The notes beneath the pieces were generated by a model that was not told the DNA's origin, did not search any database, and saw only the letters and a list, made by a program, of their open reading frames with translations. DNA of 64,000 nucleotides from CAZIRF01 sp964541755. Its GTDB lineage: Bacteria; Spirochaetota; Spirochaetia; Treponematales; Breznakiellaceae. The stretch covers positions 11,395-75,394 of the forward strand of contig CAZIRF010000012.1 of the NCBI GenBank assembly GCA_964541755.1, written 5' to 3'. The position numbers were made by a program, and so were the translations under genes. Within the stretch, counting starts at the first letter, position 1. Each line of letters begins with the position of its first letter. Below are positions 18,231 to 26,353 of the stretch, piece after piece.

Positions 18231-18993
18231 TGCAGGCATGGCGCTTGGTGATAGCCTCAATGCTGCCGTCCTCCCACATCTCCTTGAGAACCCGTTCCAA
18301 ATCTTCTTTGAGGAAGGACCAGGGTGATTTTTTCCCTATCAGCGGGTGAAATGCGCTCTCTTCGACCAGCCCCTCCGTCCGGATAACGCGCTCCTTCAAG
18401 TCATACAGTTCGAGGGCACGGCACACGAGGACCGGGTCGTCTATGATAAGGTCTCCCCTCCTGGCGACGAGCATGCGGTACATCCCCTCGACGCTGGCGG
18501 CAAAGTGGACCGGAATACCAGCTGCAGCGAGTGTCGATACCGACCAGTTGTTCCCCTGGTAGGAGACGACACTCAGCCCCGCGGCTTCAAGCTCTTCTAT
18601 TGAATGAATGTGGTCCATGTCGGCGATTCTGTGGTGGCCTTTCCAGGTGTAGAGGTGGTACTTCTTGACCCAGATGGGGCTGTCCACGAGGACGCTGTAG
18701 GCGAGGCGTTCGCGGGTGGGGATGGTTGTCATGAGATCGGCCGTCCCCCGTTCAACCATAACCTGGCAGCGCTGCCAGGGGTAGACTTCCATCACCAGTG
18801 GTATCCCCAAGCGTACTTCAATCGCCTCGCGGATAATCTCGACAAAGAAACCCGTGTGCCGTCCCGCTTCGTCGCGGTAGTTGGCCGGCACGTATTCGGT
18901 GTAGACGTAGACGAGGGGATCCTCTGCCCAGAGCGGCAGGGAGAGGACGAGGAGGAGAACAAGGCTGATACAGGCGGCGCGGATAATCTTCAC
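18208..18993 (-). CDS. Periplasmic solute-binding protein, family 3
   Basis: 261 residues with a signal peptide (MKIIRAACISLVLLLVLSLP, cleavage after LWA). The SBP_bac_3 pattern is visible: YTEYVPANYRDEAGRHTGFFVEIIREA, PWQRCQVMVERGTADLMTT and SYQGNNW. No permease or ATPase is adjacent, so it may be an orphan binding protein or a sensor accessory. Its last codons (SAGNYQH, stop) coincide with the dispersed repeat at 18207-18230, meaning the repeat supplies the C-terminus. Confidence 0.8.
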   Translation of the reverse strand: MKIIRAACISLVLLLVLSLPLWAEDPLVYVYTEYVPANYRDEAGRHTGFFVEIIREAIEVRLGIPLVMEVYPWQRCQVMVERGTADLMTTIPTRERLAYSVLVDSPIWVKKYHLYTWKGHHRIADMDHIHSIEELEAAGLSVVSYQGNNWSVSTLAAAGIPVHFAASVEGMYRMLVARRGDLIIDDPVLVCRALELYDLKERVIRTEGLVEESAFHPLIGKKSPWSFLKEDLERVLKEMWEDGSIEAITKRHACSAGNYQH

Positions 18994-19072
18994 TCTTCAA
19001 GTGTAGTGGCGGGCATCCCGCACTGCCAGCGCATTTGCCCGAATTCGTTGATTGGCCGCGCCCCCGATAGAA

Positions 19073-19417
19073 TCAGTACGTTACGATGACGGCATGGAAG
19101 ACCAGGGGCTCGTTGGCGCTGTTGCGTATGCTGTGGCTCGCGCCCCCGCCGGTAATCACGACATCCCCCGGCCCTACCTCCCGGTCGATTCCGTCGTCGA
19201 CGACGATGCCCTTCCCCGAGAGAATCAGGTAGTACTCGGTCTCGTTTTCGTGGGCGTGTTCCCCGATGGAGGCCCCCGGCGGCAGGGTGATCTTCGCGAG
19301 GAGACGGGCGTTCTTCATCCCTTCTGCCTCTTCCATGTGCAGGAGTTCGGTTGTCCCGGTGCCTCCGCGCATTTGTTCCTTGTACTCGGTGCGCATATCG
19401 TTTTCCTGTCTAATCAT
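19073..19417 (-). CDS. Small cupin-domain protein
   Basis: 114 residues. A single cupin barrel: GASIGEHAHENETEYYLILSG (motif 1 with His, His and Glu ligands) and GPGDVVITGGGASHSIRN (motif 2 with His). ATG 19417 is preferred over 19423 because the AGGAG site then lies eight bases upstream. Function is unknown; such proteins bind sugars or metals or act as small isomerases and dioxygenases. It stands alone. Confidence 0.75.
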   Translation of the reverse strand: MIRQENDMRTEYKEQMRGGTGTTELLHMEEAEGMKNARLLAKITLPPGASIGEHAHENETEYYLILSGKGIVVDDGIDREVGPGDVVITGGGASHSIRNSANEPLVFHAVIVTY

Positions 19418-19469
19418 TCGCATTTCTCCTTTGAAACCATTGGTCTTGTTCGTACATTATATATCAGAC

Positions 19470-20216
19470 ATGTACGACTACTACACACTGCTTGAAACCG
19501 AATCGTCGGCTGGTTCCGACGAGATCAAGGCCAATTACCGCCGCCTTGCCATGCACTGGCACCCGGACCGCAACCCCGGTAGCGGCGAAGCGGAAGAAAA
19601 ATTCAAACTGATATCGCAGGCGTACGCGGTCCTCTCCGACCCGCAAAAGCGTGTCGCGTACGACCGTGAGCGCCAGGGCTTCCGCCCCGCCGGATACGGC
19701 GCCGCAGGCTATGGCGGCGGGAGTGGCCCCGGGCGATCGGCAAACCCCTTTGGGGAAGCCTTCGGTACTGCCGGATACGGCGCCTCCGGCAGCAGCACCG
19801 AAGGCTTCGCCTGGAATCCCTTCGGTTTCGGCTTTGCCTTTACCGCCCGCGATGCCGAGGACCTCTTCTCCCGTGAAATGCACGCCCTGGCCCTTGAGCT
19901 CTCGCTACAGAACATCCCCTGGCAGGAGATTGCCCAGGCCCTCGAGGCCCGCGGCTGCCCGCCCGAGGTGGCCCGCCGCATTGCGCGCAAAATGGAAGAG
20001 GAGCGCAAGGCCTGGGTGCGTGCGAGCGCCAAGCCCTGGTTTGTGCGCTCGGCGGTATCGGCCTTTTTCGGCTTCTCGCTCTTCGGCCTCTTTTGGGGCG
20101 TGGGCTTTGGTCTTTTGGGTCTGATGGGCTTTGTCATGCTGCTTTCGGGCGGCTGGAACCTCGCCCGCGCCCTCTATGCCATGGCTACCGGCAATGCCCC
20201 ACAGAGGGCGGTGTAG
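19470..20216 (+). CDS. Membrane-anchored J-domain (DnaJ-like) protein
   Basis: 248 residues. N-terminal J domain (1-70) with the HPD triad at residues 31-33, giving potential to stimulate DnaK. Then a Gly/Tyr/Ser-rich linker with repeated GYGAAG-type units (about 73-115), a helical region (LSLQNIPWQEIAQALEARG), and two C-terminal hydrophobic segments from about residue 190 to 235. It lacks the zinc-finger and substrate domains of DnaJ. No RBS precedes ATG 19470; the sequence just before it (TTATATATCAGAC) looks like a -10 box, so a leaderless transcript is possible. Confidence 0.75.
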   Translation: MYDYYTLLETESSAGSDEIKANYRRLAMHWHPDRNPGSGEAEEKFKLISQAYAVLSDPQKRVAYDRERQGFRPAGYGAAGYGGGSGPGRSANPFGEAFGTAGYGASGSSTEGFAWNPFGFGFAFTARDAEDLFSREMHALALELSLQNIPWQEIAQALEARGCPPEVARRIARKMEEERKAWVRASAKPWFVRSAVSAFFGFSLFGLFWGVGFGLLGLMGFVMLLSGGWNLARALYAMATGNAPQRAV

Positions 20217-20344
20217 AAAGGCTTCCCGCTGCAGACCGCGCCCCCACTTGGCCGCAAACGCCTTTCAAGGGGGGCTTGCGGAGCAGACTATCAGCATGAG
20301 GATCCTTATTCATAAAACGCTTGTTTTTGAAAGGGCTTTCTTGA
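20217..20344. other. Spacer with dispersed word and dyad
   Basis: Contains CTATCAGCAT at 20288-20297 and an imperfect dyad GAAAGGC (20217-20223) with GCCTTTC (20262-20268), possibly a terminator between the convergent J-domain gene and the gene at 20345. Confidence 0.4.
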
Positions 20345-20941
20345 TTAGCGGCCGGCTTCAATCCTCAGGTCGCGGCAGATGGCGCTGTAGGTGCTCTCGC
20401 CGAAGCCGGCAGCGAGCTTGTCTGCGCCCACGCCCTCGGCGCGCAGGATGGCGCGCAGGGCCGTGTTGGCCTCCCAAAAGCTCCCGGCCCGGCCGCGGTT
20501 GTCGACGAAGCGGCGCCCTTCGCGGGTGTAGAAGCGCGCATGGCGCAGCACCGCTTCGAGGTAGGGGCGATGACGCCGGCTGTTGTCGGCGATAAGGGTC
20601 TGGACGAACCAGCCGTCGTTTTCATCGGCAAAGACGAGGACGCCCCAGTCCTTTTCGAGGAGCTCGGCAAAGACGCGGTCGGCCACTTCCCCCGTTGCGT
20701 TCCCGTTTACCTCGGTGAGGGCCGCTTGCAAGAGGGTAAAGTGGAAGTGTGACTTCGCGATCGAGAGGTCGCGCATCGTAAAGAGGGTGAGGTAGGCCGA
20801 TTCAATGAGCCCGGTGTCCACGAGGCGGCGGTCGACGAAGAGTTCGGTAAAGCGCTTTCCGGCATTGAGGCCGTCGACAATGGAGAGCATGCGCTTCTTG
20901 ACGTCGACATAGCGACCGTAGAAGGTGGCGGGGACAAACAT
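20345..20941 (-). CDS. Conserved-looking protein of unknown function
   Basis: 198 residues, soluble, no signal or membrane segment. ATG 20941 is chosen because a GGAG site lies eight bases upstream and the sequence MFVPATFYGRYVDVKKRML looks like a natural start. It carries no motif I recognise; it is acidic/basic balanced and rich in aromatic residues, and codon use matches its neighbours, so it is probably a real gene. Convergent with the J-domain gene. Confidence 0.6.
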   Translation of the reverse strand: MFVPATFYGRYVDVKKRMLSIVDGLNAGKRFTELFVDRRLVDTGLIESAYLTLFTMRDLSIAKSHFHFTLLQAALTEVNGNATGEVADRVFAELLEKDWGVLVFADENDGWFVQTLIADNSRRHRPYLEAVLRHARFYTREGRRFVDNRGRAGSFWEANTALRAILRAEGVGADKLAAGFGESTYSAICRDLRIEAGR

Positions 20942-21046
20942 GGGGCGTACTCCGTTGGGTTTGGAAGAGGCCGCATAGTAAACTGCCAAGGGGCATGATG
21001 TCAAAGCATCGCGCACGACTGGCAAGATATGTCGAAAATGGCAAAT

Positions 21047-21364
21047 CTACTGCAGGCCGTATCGCGCTTTTTGGCGGGCCTGGATCGCGAACCAGGAGCA
21101 CTGCCCCATCTCGACGACACAGGGAACGGCGAGGCTGTAGAGGACCTGGGTGCCCTGTTTTTCCATGTCGAGGAGGCCCAGATTATACAGGAGCGAGAGG
21201 TGTTTCGAGGCGACCGACTTGTTGAGGTCCAGTTTTCGAGCCAGCTCGCAGACGCACCAGCTCCGCTCCTTGAGCTCTTCGAGCATGGCGAGGCGGTCCG
21301 GGTGCCCCAGGGCCTTGAAGAGTTCGGCTGTGAGGTTGCGTCGGGTGCGGTCGGTATCGCTCAT
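21047..21364 (-). CDS. arsR: ArsR-family transcriptional repressor (arsenic type)
   Basis: 105 residues, winged helix. The metalloid-sensing pair is Cys37 and Cys39 in SWCVCELARKLDLNKSVASKH, the classical ArsR As(III)/Sb(III) motif at the start of the recognition helix region. ATG 21364 begins MSDTDRTRRNL; the upstream in-frame sequence lacks family similarity. It diverges from the thioredoxin-permease operon starting at 21508 and probably represses both directions through the 143-base spacer. Confidence 0.9.
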   Translation of the reverse strand: MSDTDRTRRNLTAELFKALGHPDRLAMLEELKERSWCVCELARKLDLNKSVASKHLSLLYNLGLLDMEKQGTQVLYSLAVPCVVEMGQCSWFAIQARQKARYGLQ

Positions 21365-21408
21365 GGAGTTATTGTTGCAATGTTTGGAAACCTTGTCAAG
21401 GATAGGGT

Positions 21409-21431
21409 AGTAAGCGGAAGCCTGCAGTTCC
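21409..21431 (-). repeat. Copy of 20-bp spacer repeat (AACTGCAGGCTTCC type)
   Basis: Plus strand GTAAGCGGAAGCCTGCAGTT (21409-21428): the reverse complement of the unit found at 24425, 29034 and 35162. It lies in the divergent ars spacer. Confidence 0.7.
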
Positions 21432-21507
21432 ATCATTTTGTCTGTATCTCGCTCCTCTTGACATTCTGTGCAAAGTTTCCAATAATTGAAACATACAGGA
21501 GGCCAGC

Positions 21508-21741
21508 ATGAAGATACAGATCCTGGGCAGCGGATGCCCCAAGTGCAAACAGCTCGAAGCCAACGCCCGCGAGGCCATCGCCAAGGCCGGCCTTACGGCC
21601 GAGGTCGAAAAGGTGAGCGATATCGACAAGATTATGGAGATGGGGGTGATGGTAACCCCGGCACTCGCCGTCGATGGAGAGGTCAAGAGCGTGGGGAAGC
21701 TCCTCACTGTCGAGCAGATTCTCCCCATCCTGGCCGGGTAG
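21508..21741 (+). CDS. Mini-thioredoxin (redox-active disulfide protein)
   Basis: 77 residues, thioredoxin-like fold of the small archaeal/bacterial type. Redox site Cys10-Pro-Lys-Cys13; the cis-proline loop is VMVTPALAVDG. Such proteins are frequently encoded beside ArsP-like permeases and CcdA. ATG 21508 follows AGGAGG. Nine bases before the permease gene; clearly one operon. Likely a cytoplasmic dithiol carrier that reduces or hands over an arsenical or thiol substrate; this role is inferred from context. Confidence 0.88.
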   Translation: MKIQILGSGCPKCKQLEANAREAIAKAGLTAEVEKVSDIDKIMEMGVMVTPALAVDGEVKSVGKLLTVEQILPILAG

Positions 21742-21750
21742 GGCGTCTTG

Positions 21751-22935
21751 ATGGCCAAAAAAGAATACGGACCCAACGCCGTTCTGGCGGGCCTCGCACT
21801 CATCTTTGTTGCGATATACTTCATCCCCTGGGAGGCTCCCCGCATCGAAGGGGCCCTCCTCGAGGGCTTTGCTATGTTGGGCGATTACGCCCGCGAGCAC
21901 GTCCTCCTCTGTCTCGTACCGGCCATGTTTATCGCCGGGGCCATAGGCGTGTTCCTCAACCAACAGGCGGTCATGAAGTACCTGGGGCCGAAGGCGCCAA
22001 AGGCCGTCGCCTACGGGGTCGCTTCGGTTTCCGGGGCGATACTCGCTGTCTGCTCGTGTACGGTTCTTCCCCTGTTCAAGGGCATCTACAAGAAGGGTGC
22101 GGGTATCGGGCCGGCGGTAAGTTTTCTGTACTCGGGGCCCGCTATCAGCATTATTGCCATTACCCTGTCCTTCAAGGTCTTTGGCTGGCAGCTGGGACTC
22201 GCGCGCACCATTGGGGCCATCGTATTCGCCATCGTTATCGGGCTTTTGATGCAGCTCATCTTTCGCAAGGAGGACGAGGCTCGCCTGGCCGATGAACGCC
22301 TCTTTGCCGCCCCCGCCGATGAAGGCGGCCGCAAGCTCTGGCAGACAGTCGTCCATATCGGTTCAATGGTAGGCATCCTCATTTTCGTGAACCAGGCCTC
22401 TTCAAACGGGAGTTCGGCGGCCTGGGATGCCATTCACAAGGCGAAATACTGGATTACCGGGGCCTTTGCCCTCGTCCTCGTCTTTGCCATTATCCGCTGG
22501 TTCAAGAAGAGCGAGCTCGTCGAATGGGGGGCCGCCACCCGCGACTTTGCCCTTCAAATCCTGCCCCTCCTCTTTGGCGGGGTCCTCGTCTCGGGCTTCC
22601 TCCTGGGCCGCCCCGGCCAGGAGGCCCTCATCCCCAATGAGTGGATAGCCGGCCTTGTGGGCGGCAATTCGATTCTTGCCAACTTCATCGCGGCAGTTTC
22701 CGGTGCCCTCATGTACTTTGCCACCCTTACCGAGGTCCCCATACTCCAGGGCCTCTTGGGTGCCGGCATGGGGCAGGGGCCCGCCCTGGCCCTCCTCCTG
22801 GCCGGGCCCAGCCTCTCGCTCCCCTCGATGCTCGTCATCGGCGGCGAGCTGGGCCTCAAAAAAACGGCCGTCTACATTCTTCTTGTTGTAACCTTGTCCA
22901 CCCTTGCCGGTTTGCTGTTTGGTATGATATATTGA
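21751..22935 (+). CDS. arsP: DUF318/ArsP-type permease
   Basis: 394 residues with about ten hydrophobic segments in two halves, the arrangement of the ArsP/DUF318 permease family that exports trivalent organoarsenicals. The family's cysteine motif is present as AVCSCTVLPLFKGIYKKGAG in the first half, and the PTEVP-like loop of the second half reads LTEVPILQGLLGAGMG. The start is ATG 21751. The substrate is inferred from the flanking ArsR and arsenic genes; the same fold is also used for other soft-metal or thiol substrates. Confidence 0.8.
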   Translation: MAKKEYGPNAVLAGLALIFVAIYFIPWEAPRIEGALLEGFAMLGDYAREHVLLCLVPAMFIAGAIGVFLNQQAVMKYLGPKAPKAVAYGVASVSGAILAVCSCTVLPLFKGIYKKGAGIGPAVSFLYSGPAISIIAITLSFKVFGWQLGLARTIGAIVFAIVIGLLMQLIFRKEDEARLADERLFAAPADEGGRKLWQTVVHIGSMVGILIFVNQASSNGSSAAWDAIHKAKYWITGAFALVLVFAIIRWFKKSELVEWGAATRDFALQILPLLFGGVLVSGFLLGRPGQEALIPNEWIAGLVGGNSILANFIAAVSGALMYFATLTEVPILQGLLGAGMGQGPALALLLAGPSLSLPSMLVIGGELGLKKTAVYILLVVTLSTLAGLLFGMIY

Positions 22936-22967
22936 TATCAGTATATAATGAATAATATATACTGATA
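22936..22967. repeat. Inverted pair of TATCAGTATATA forming a hairpin
   Basis: TATCAGTATATA (22936-22947) and its exact reverse complement TATATACTGATA (22956-22967) flank an 8-base loop, immediately after the permease stop. Both arms contain the TATCAGTAT core of the dispersed word. The position suits an RNA processing or partial termination signal inside the ars operon. Confidence 0.7.
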
Positions 22968-23026
22968 ATCCTCTCCGCGTGTACGACAGTGCTTGCGGAA
23001 ACCTCTACAACATGGAGTGTGTATCA

Positions 23027-23671
23027 ATGAAGAAACCGAGCCAGCGCACGGTGCGCATCATCGTGATATCGGCCGTCGTCCTCGCTGTCGGCTTGCTCGT
23101 CGTCGCCAAACGCGGCGGGGGTCCCGACACCGCGAGCGCACGCGAGAATCCTGCCGCAGATCAAGCCGCTACGGCATCGGCGCCGGCTTCGCAGGCGGTG
23201 CCGGCTACCCAGGAAGCAAAAAGTTCCGCCGCTGCTGAATCCAGCCCCGATGCGAAGCGGCAGGCTGTCATTGAGGGGCCCCTCCACCTCACGGCCTCCT
23301 TCGACCTGGACTACTACCGCTCTTTGGGTATTCCGGTCATACTCGACTTCGGGGCGAGCTGGTGTGCCCCCTGCAAGGCCATGGCCCCGGTACTCAAGGA
23401 GCTCCACGAGAGCCTTGAGGGGCGGGCCATCATTCGCTACGTCGATGTCGACAAGTACCGCGACCTTACCGAAGGCTACCCGGTGCGCGTTGTTCCCACG
23501 CAGTTTCTCTTTGCCGCAGACGGCTCGCCCTTTGTCCCCGATCCGTCCAGCCCCTTCCAGATAAACCAGTACAGCCGCAAGGATTCAGGTGAGCACGTCC
23601 TCTCGTCGCATGAGGGAGGGCTCGACAGGGCACAAATGCTCGCCCTCCTCGAAGCGATGGGGATGCAGTGA
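23027..23671 (+). CDS. Membrane-anchored thioredoxin-like protein
   Basis: 214 residues: an N-terminal anchor (VRIIVISAVVLAVGLLVVAK, about 9-28), an Ala/Pro/Ser-rich linker, then a thioredoxin domain with SWCAPCKAMAPVLKELH (CAPC) and cis-proline at VVPTQFLF. ATG 23027 has GGAG ten bases upstream. It faces the periplasm and overlaps ccdA by TGATG, so it is the probable partner that takes electrons from CcdA. In this operon it may keep an external thiol or arsenical site reduced. Confidence 0.88.
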   Translation: MKKPSQRTVRIIVISAVVLAVGLLVVAKRGGGPDTASARENPAADQAATASAPASQAVPATQEAKSSAAAESSPDAKRQAVIEGPLHLTASFDLDYYRSLGIPVILDFGASWCAPCKAMAPVLKELHESLEGRAIIRYVDVDKYRDLTEGYPVRVVPTQFLFAADGSPFVPDPSSPFQINQYSRKDSGEHVLSSHEGGLDRAQMLALLEAMGMQ

Positions 23672-24375
23672 TGGAAGCTGCGATCAACGGCCTCCTCGAG
23701 AGCCTTTCGGTTCTTATCCGCGACAAGTTCTGGATGGCCCCCCTGCTCGCCCTCCTGGCCGGGGTCCTTACGAGCGTCACCCCCTGTTCGCTCTCGACGG
23801 TGCCCCTGGTCATCGCCTATGTCGGCGGGACGGGCAAACGTGAACCGGCCGTTGCCTTTCGCTACTCGGCAGTCTTTGCCCTGGGCATGGCCATCACCTT
23901 TACCGCCCTCGGGGCTGCCGCTTCGCTCCTGGGCAAGCTCATGTCTTTCGGGGCGGGCGGATGGTGGTACCTCGTCCTCGGGGGCTTGATGGTCCTCATG
24001 GCCCTGCAGACTTGGGGTATCATAAATATCATCCCGTCGACCTATGCACAGAGCAAGAACACCCGCCGTGGTTACCCCGGCGCCCTCGTGATGGGCATCC
24101 TGGGAGGCCTCTTTTCATCCCCCTGTGCCACCCCGGTTCTGGTGGCCCTCCTTGCACTCGTTGCCCAGAGCGGAAATCCCCTGTGGGGTATCTTCCTGCT
24201 CCTGCTCTATTCGATCGGGCACTCCATCCTCGTTGTCCTCGCCGGCACATTCATGGGCCTCGCCGGAAAGATCACCAAGAGCGAACGCTACGGGACGATT
24301 TCCAAAATCCTGAATATCTTGTTGGGTCTGGGCATACTTTTGGTGGGCTTCTACCTTATCTACAGCGGTCTGTAA
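23671..24375 (+). CDS. ccdA: CcdA/DsbD-type membrane electron carrier
   Basis: 234 residues with six hydrophobic segments. The two conserved membrane cysteines are seen in SVTPCSLSTVPLVIAYVGG and FSSPCATPVLVALLALVAQ, each followed by Pro-rich bends, as in CcdA. It passes reducing equivalents from cytoplasmic thioredoxin across the membrane. Last gene of the arsenic-linked operon, translationally coupled to the thioredoxin before it. Confidence 0.9.
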   Translation: MEAAINGLLESLSVLIRDKFWMAPLLALLAGVLTSVTPCSLSTVPLVIAYVGGTGKREPAVAFRYSAVFALGMAITFTALGAAASLLGKLMSFGAGGWWYLVLGGLMVLMALQTWGIINIIPSTYAQSKNTRRGYPGALVMGILGGLFSSPCATPVLVALLALVAQSGNPLWGIFLLLLYSIGHSILVVLAGTFMGLAGKITKSERYGTISKILNILLGLGILLVGFYLIYSGL

Positions 24376-24424
24376 ACCTGCTGCAGGGCTATTTCAAACA
24401 GTCCAGCAGCTGGCTTTCTCTCAC

Positions 24425-24444
24425 AACTGCAGGCTTCCGGTAAC
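24425..24444 (+). repeat. Copy of 20-bp spacer repeat
   Basis: AACTGCAGGCTTCCGGTAAC, lying between the convergent ccdA and arsC genes; nearest to the consensus of the five copies. Confidence 0.75.
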
Positions 24445-24454
24445 TACATTGCCC

Positions 24455-24883
24455 CTATTGTACGCTGTCTATCCACGCCTGTACCCGCTCGGCGATCGCG
24501 TTGCGTATGGGGCGGATACCGGCGAGCTTTTCTTCATCGGTACCGGTCAAGGCTGATGGGTCGGGAAAGCCCCAGTGGAGCCGTTCGTGGCGGCCGGGGA
24601 AGAGCGGGCAGCGCTCGGCGGCTGTCTCGTCGCAGACGGTGATAACCGTATCGAAGTGTTCGCCGCGGTCCACAAAGTCCCGGGCTCTCTTGGAGAAGTG
24701 GCCCTCCATGGAGATACCGATCTCCTCCATGGCCGTGACGACGAGGGGATTGAGTTTCCCGGCCTCGATGCCGGCGCTCAAGACCTCGAAGCGCTCGCCG
24801 GCCAGGTGGCGCAGGAAGGCCTCGCCCATCTGGCTGCGGCCGGAGTTGTGGATGCAGATGAACATGACGCGTTGCTTGGACAT
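24455..24883 (-). CDS. arsC: Arsenate reductase, thioredoxin-coupled (low-MW phosphatase fold)
   Basis: 142 residues; reduces arsenate to arsenite for export by Acr3. The P-loop is Cys10 in FICIHNSGRSQMGEAFLRH (CX5R), and the redox relay cysteines are Cys84 and Cys92 in TVCDETAAERCPLFPG. The WGFPDPS segment is also typical. All three cysteines needed for the thioredoxin mechanism are present, in keeping with the thioredoxins across the locus. ATG 24883 is one base after the acr3 stop. Confidence 0.95.
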   Translation of the reverse strand: MSKQRVMFICIHNSGRSQMGEAFLRHLAGERFEVLSAGIEAGKLNPLVVTAMEEIGISMEGHFSKRARDFVDRGEHFDTVITVCDETAAERCPLFPGRHERLHWGFPDPSALTGTDEEKLAGIRPIRNAIAERVQAWIDSVQ

Positions 24884-24884
24884 A

Positions 24885-25973
24885 TCAGACTCCTTTTATA
24901 GCATGGTCTTTTGCGGGGAACCAGTGCCGGGTGCGGTTTGCGATGGATACGAGAGCGAGCATGACGGGTACCTCGACGAGGACCCCGACAATGGTGGCGA
25001 GGACGACGGGCGATCGGGTGCCGAAGAGGCTTATGGCGACGGCCACGGCGAGCTCGAAGAAATTGGAGGCCCCTATCATCCCGGCCGGGGCCGCAATGTC
25101 GTGGGGCAGCTTGAGGATCTTCGAGGCGAGGTAGGCGACGAAGAAGATGAAGACCGTCTGTATCGAGAGGGGCAGGGCGATTAAGGCGATGTGGACGGGG
25201 TTTTCGAGAATGACATCCCCCTGGAAGGAGAAGAGGAGGACGAGGGTGGCAAGGAGGGCGGTAACGGTCACACCCTGGAATTTTGCAATGAAGCGCTCCT
25301 TGAACCATGCTTCCCCGCGACGGCGCACGATAAAGTGGCGTGAGAGGACTCCGGCGGCCAGGGGAATGACGACGAAGAGGACGACCGAGAGGATGAGGGT
25401 GTCCCAGGGGATCGATATGCCCCCAATGCCCAGGAGGAGGGCTACGATGGGGGTAAAGGCGAAAAGGATGATAAGGTCGTTGGTCGCAACCTGTACCACC
25501 GTATAGGCGGGGTTCCCCTTGGTAAGGTGGCTCCACACAAAGACCATGGCCGTACAGGGGGCCGCCCCCAGGATGATGGCCCCGGCCAGGTAGTCATTGG
25601 CGAGACCTTCGGGAATGAAGGATTTGAACACGACCTTGAAGAAGAAGGCCGCGATTGCGTACATCGTAAAGGGCTTGATAAGCCAGTTCGTGATCCAGGT
25701 GACAAAGAGCCCCTTGGGTTCGCGCCCCACATTGCGGATGCTCGCAAAGTCCACCTTGAGCATCATGGGGTAGATCATGAGCCAGATAAGGATGGCCACC
25801 GGGATAGACACCCGCGCGTACTCGAATTGCCCCAGGAAGGCCGGGATTGCCGGCATGAAGCGCCCGACAAGGACCCCTGCCGCCATACACAGGACGACCC
25901 AGAGGGAGAGCCACTTCTCGAAAAAGCCGATACCTTCTTTCGGTGTGGCCGCATTAATCTTTGTGTGAACCAT
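24885..25973 (-). CDS. acr3: Arsenite efflux transporter Acr3
   Basis: 362 residues with ten hydrophobic helices (BART superfamily). The conserved Acr3 cysteine lies in GAAPCTAMVFVWSHLTKGNPAYT in the middle of the protein, and the late conserved stretch is GASNFFELAVAVAISLFG with its Glu. The start ATG 25973 overlaps the arsR stop (TGATG) with AGGAG nine bases upstream, better than ATG 25979. Extrudes arsenite produced by ArsC. Confidence 0.95.
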   Translation of the reverse strand: MVHTKINAATPKEGIGFFEKWLSLWVVLCMAAGVLVGRFMPAIPAFLGQFEYARVSIPVAILIWLMIYPMMLKVDFASIRNVGREPKGLFVTWITNWLIKPFTMYAIAAFFFKVVFKSFIPEGLANDYLAGAIILGAAPCTAMVFVWSHLTKGNPAYTVVQVATNDLIILFAFTPIVALLLGIGGISIPWDTLILSVVLFVVIPLAAGVLSRHFIVRRRGEAWFKERFIAKFQGVTVTALLATLVLLFSFQGDVILENPVHIALIALPLSIQTVFIFFVAYLASKILKLPHDIAAPAGMIGASNFFELAVAVAISLFGTRSPVVLATIVGVLVEVPVMLALVSIANRTRHWFPAKDHAIKGV

Positions 25974-26344
25974 CAGCATGTACTCCTTATATCCGGATCC
26001 TGCGGGCAGATTTTGTCACAAGCCGCCCCCGTATTCGCCGACTCCCTGGCAAGCTGGCCAAGCCAGGAGGCAAGCTCCCCCAAGAGAGAGCGCTCAAGAC
26101 GGTAGTGAACCCATTTCCCCTCCTGCCGCGCCGCCACCAGGCCCGACTCAACCAGGACCTTGAGGTGATGCGACAGGGTGGGCTGGGAGAGCGCGAAGTG
26201 CCCCTGCAGGTGGCAGGCACAGTGCTCCCCCGATGCCAAGATGGTAATAATCTGCGCCCGCGTCTCGTCGGCGAGGACCTTCATGAGCCGGGCGGCCCGC
26301 CGGAAGTCGGGTTCTGTTACAGAAACCCTGTCGCTTGCATTCAT
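25973..26344 (-). CDS. arsR: ArsR-family repressor of the acr3-arsC operon
   Basis: 123 residues. Winged helix with sensing cysteines 42 and 44 in GEHCACHLQGHFALSQPTLSHHLKVL; two further cysteines near the C-terminus (GAACDKICPQ) could add metal contacts. First gene of an arsR-acr3-arsC operon facing the arsP operon. A 15-bp palindrome over the start codon may be its operator. It is not closely similar to the other ArsR of the window, so the two operons probably sense independently. Confidence 0.92.
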   Translation of the reverse strand: MNASDRVSVTEPDFRRAARLMKVLADETRAQIITILASGEHCACHLQGHFALSQPTLSHHLKVLVESGLVAARQEGKWVHYRLERSLLGELASWLGQLARESANTGAACDKICPQDPDIRSTC

Positions 26345-26353
26345 GCCATGAAT
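26339..26353. promoter_or_regulatory. Palindrome over the arsR start codon, possible operator
   Basis: ATTCATG-C-CATGAAT, 15 bases, perfect seven-base arms, centred on the arsR initiation region. An AT-rich stretch (TATATATCAACAATATT on the minus strand) just upstream could hold the -10 box. Autorepression by ArsR here is an inference. Confidence 0.4.

Noticed and set aside
19678..19820. Gly/Tyr-rich repeats in the J-domain gene as an inserted repeat element
   Set aside because: They are ordinary low-complexity linker codons, common in J-domain proteins, without palindromic structure.
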